From contig VAZU01000160.1 of assembly GCA_005884745.1 (NCBI GenBank), positions 1 to 12,848 on the forward strand: a stretch of DNA of 12,848 nt, read 5' to 3'. Below the pieces are notes generated by a model. It was not told the DNA's origin and did no database searches. It saw only the letters and a program-made list of their open reading frames with translations. Shown one piece after another: positions 12,806 through 12,848 of this stretch. This DNA is from Alphaproteobacteria bacterium. Lineage in GTDB: Bacteria > Pseudomonadota > Alphaproteobacteria > Rhizobiales > Xanthobacteraceae. Both the position numbers and the translations under genes were made by a program. The first letter of the stretch is position 1, and every line of letters starts with the position of its first letter.

Positions 12806-12848
12806 GCGGCTCAGGCGCGCAGCATCTGCAGCCGGCCGTCCCGGTAGG

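Overview
The window is GC-rich DNA with dense operons, codon choice strongly biased to G/C at third positions, and several palindromic intergenic repeats of the kind I associate with Bradyrhizobium, Rhodopseudomonas and relatives. I infer an alphaproteobacterium of the order Hyphomicrobiales, probably Nitrobacteraceae (Bradyrhizobiaceae) or Xanthobacteraceae. This rests on repeat style and protein character; no database was searched.

Layout. (1) 169-4116 is a tight four-gene operon for a dipeptide/oligopeptide/nickel-type (Dpp/Opp) ABC importer: two inner-membrane permeases and two ATPases, with 4-nt ATGA overlaps at the last two junctions. No substrate-binding protein lies inside the window; it may be upstream. 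(2) 4210-4551 encodes a small two-helix membrane protein of unknown function. (3) 4615-5337, on the minus strand, encodes a CRP/FNR-family regulator without an FNR-type cysteine cluster. (4) tRNA-Lys(TTT) at 5660-5735 has its own promoter and is followed by what looks like the end of an old insertion sequence. (5) 5979-9741 holds three co-directional hydrolase genes: a dimethylarginine dimethylaminohydrolase-like enzyme, an exported GH79-like glycosidase whose C-terminal domain is out of frame, and an amidase-signature hydrolase. (6) 9828-10364 is a divergent pair: a 36-residue single-helix membrane peptide and a mini XRE-type regulator with an inverted repeat abutting its start codon. (7) 10574-12705 is a run of small genes, mostly for exported proteins: a CHRD-domain protein, a zinc-ribbon-like microprotein, a ten-cysteine secreted protein with two CX3CX3C motifs, and an exported TonB/TolA C-terminal-like protein. 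These are separated by heptamer tandem repeats and strong hairpins. (8) The window ends in a multi-helix palindromic repeat.

The importer genes clearly work together. The three hydrolases may share transcription, but the sequence does not show a common pathway. The most unusual material is in 11000-12705: inverted heptamer arrays, a TACGGGG array touching a start codon, and two adjacent cysteine-bearing exported proteins, one of no family I recognise. The GH79-like gene, with both catalytic glutamates intact but its C-terminal domain displaced by +1, is the clearest broken gene.
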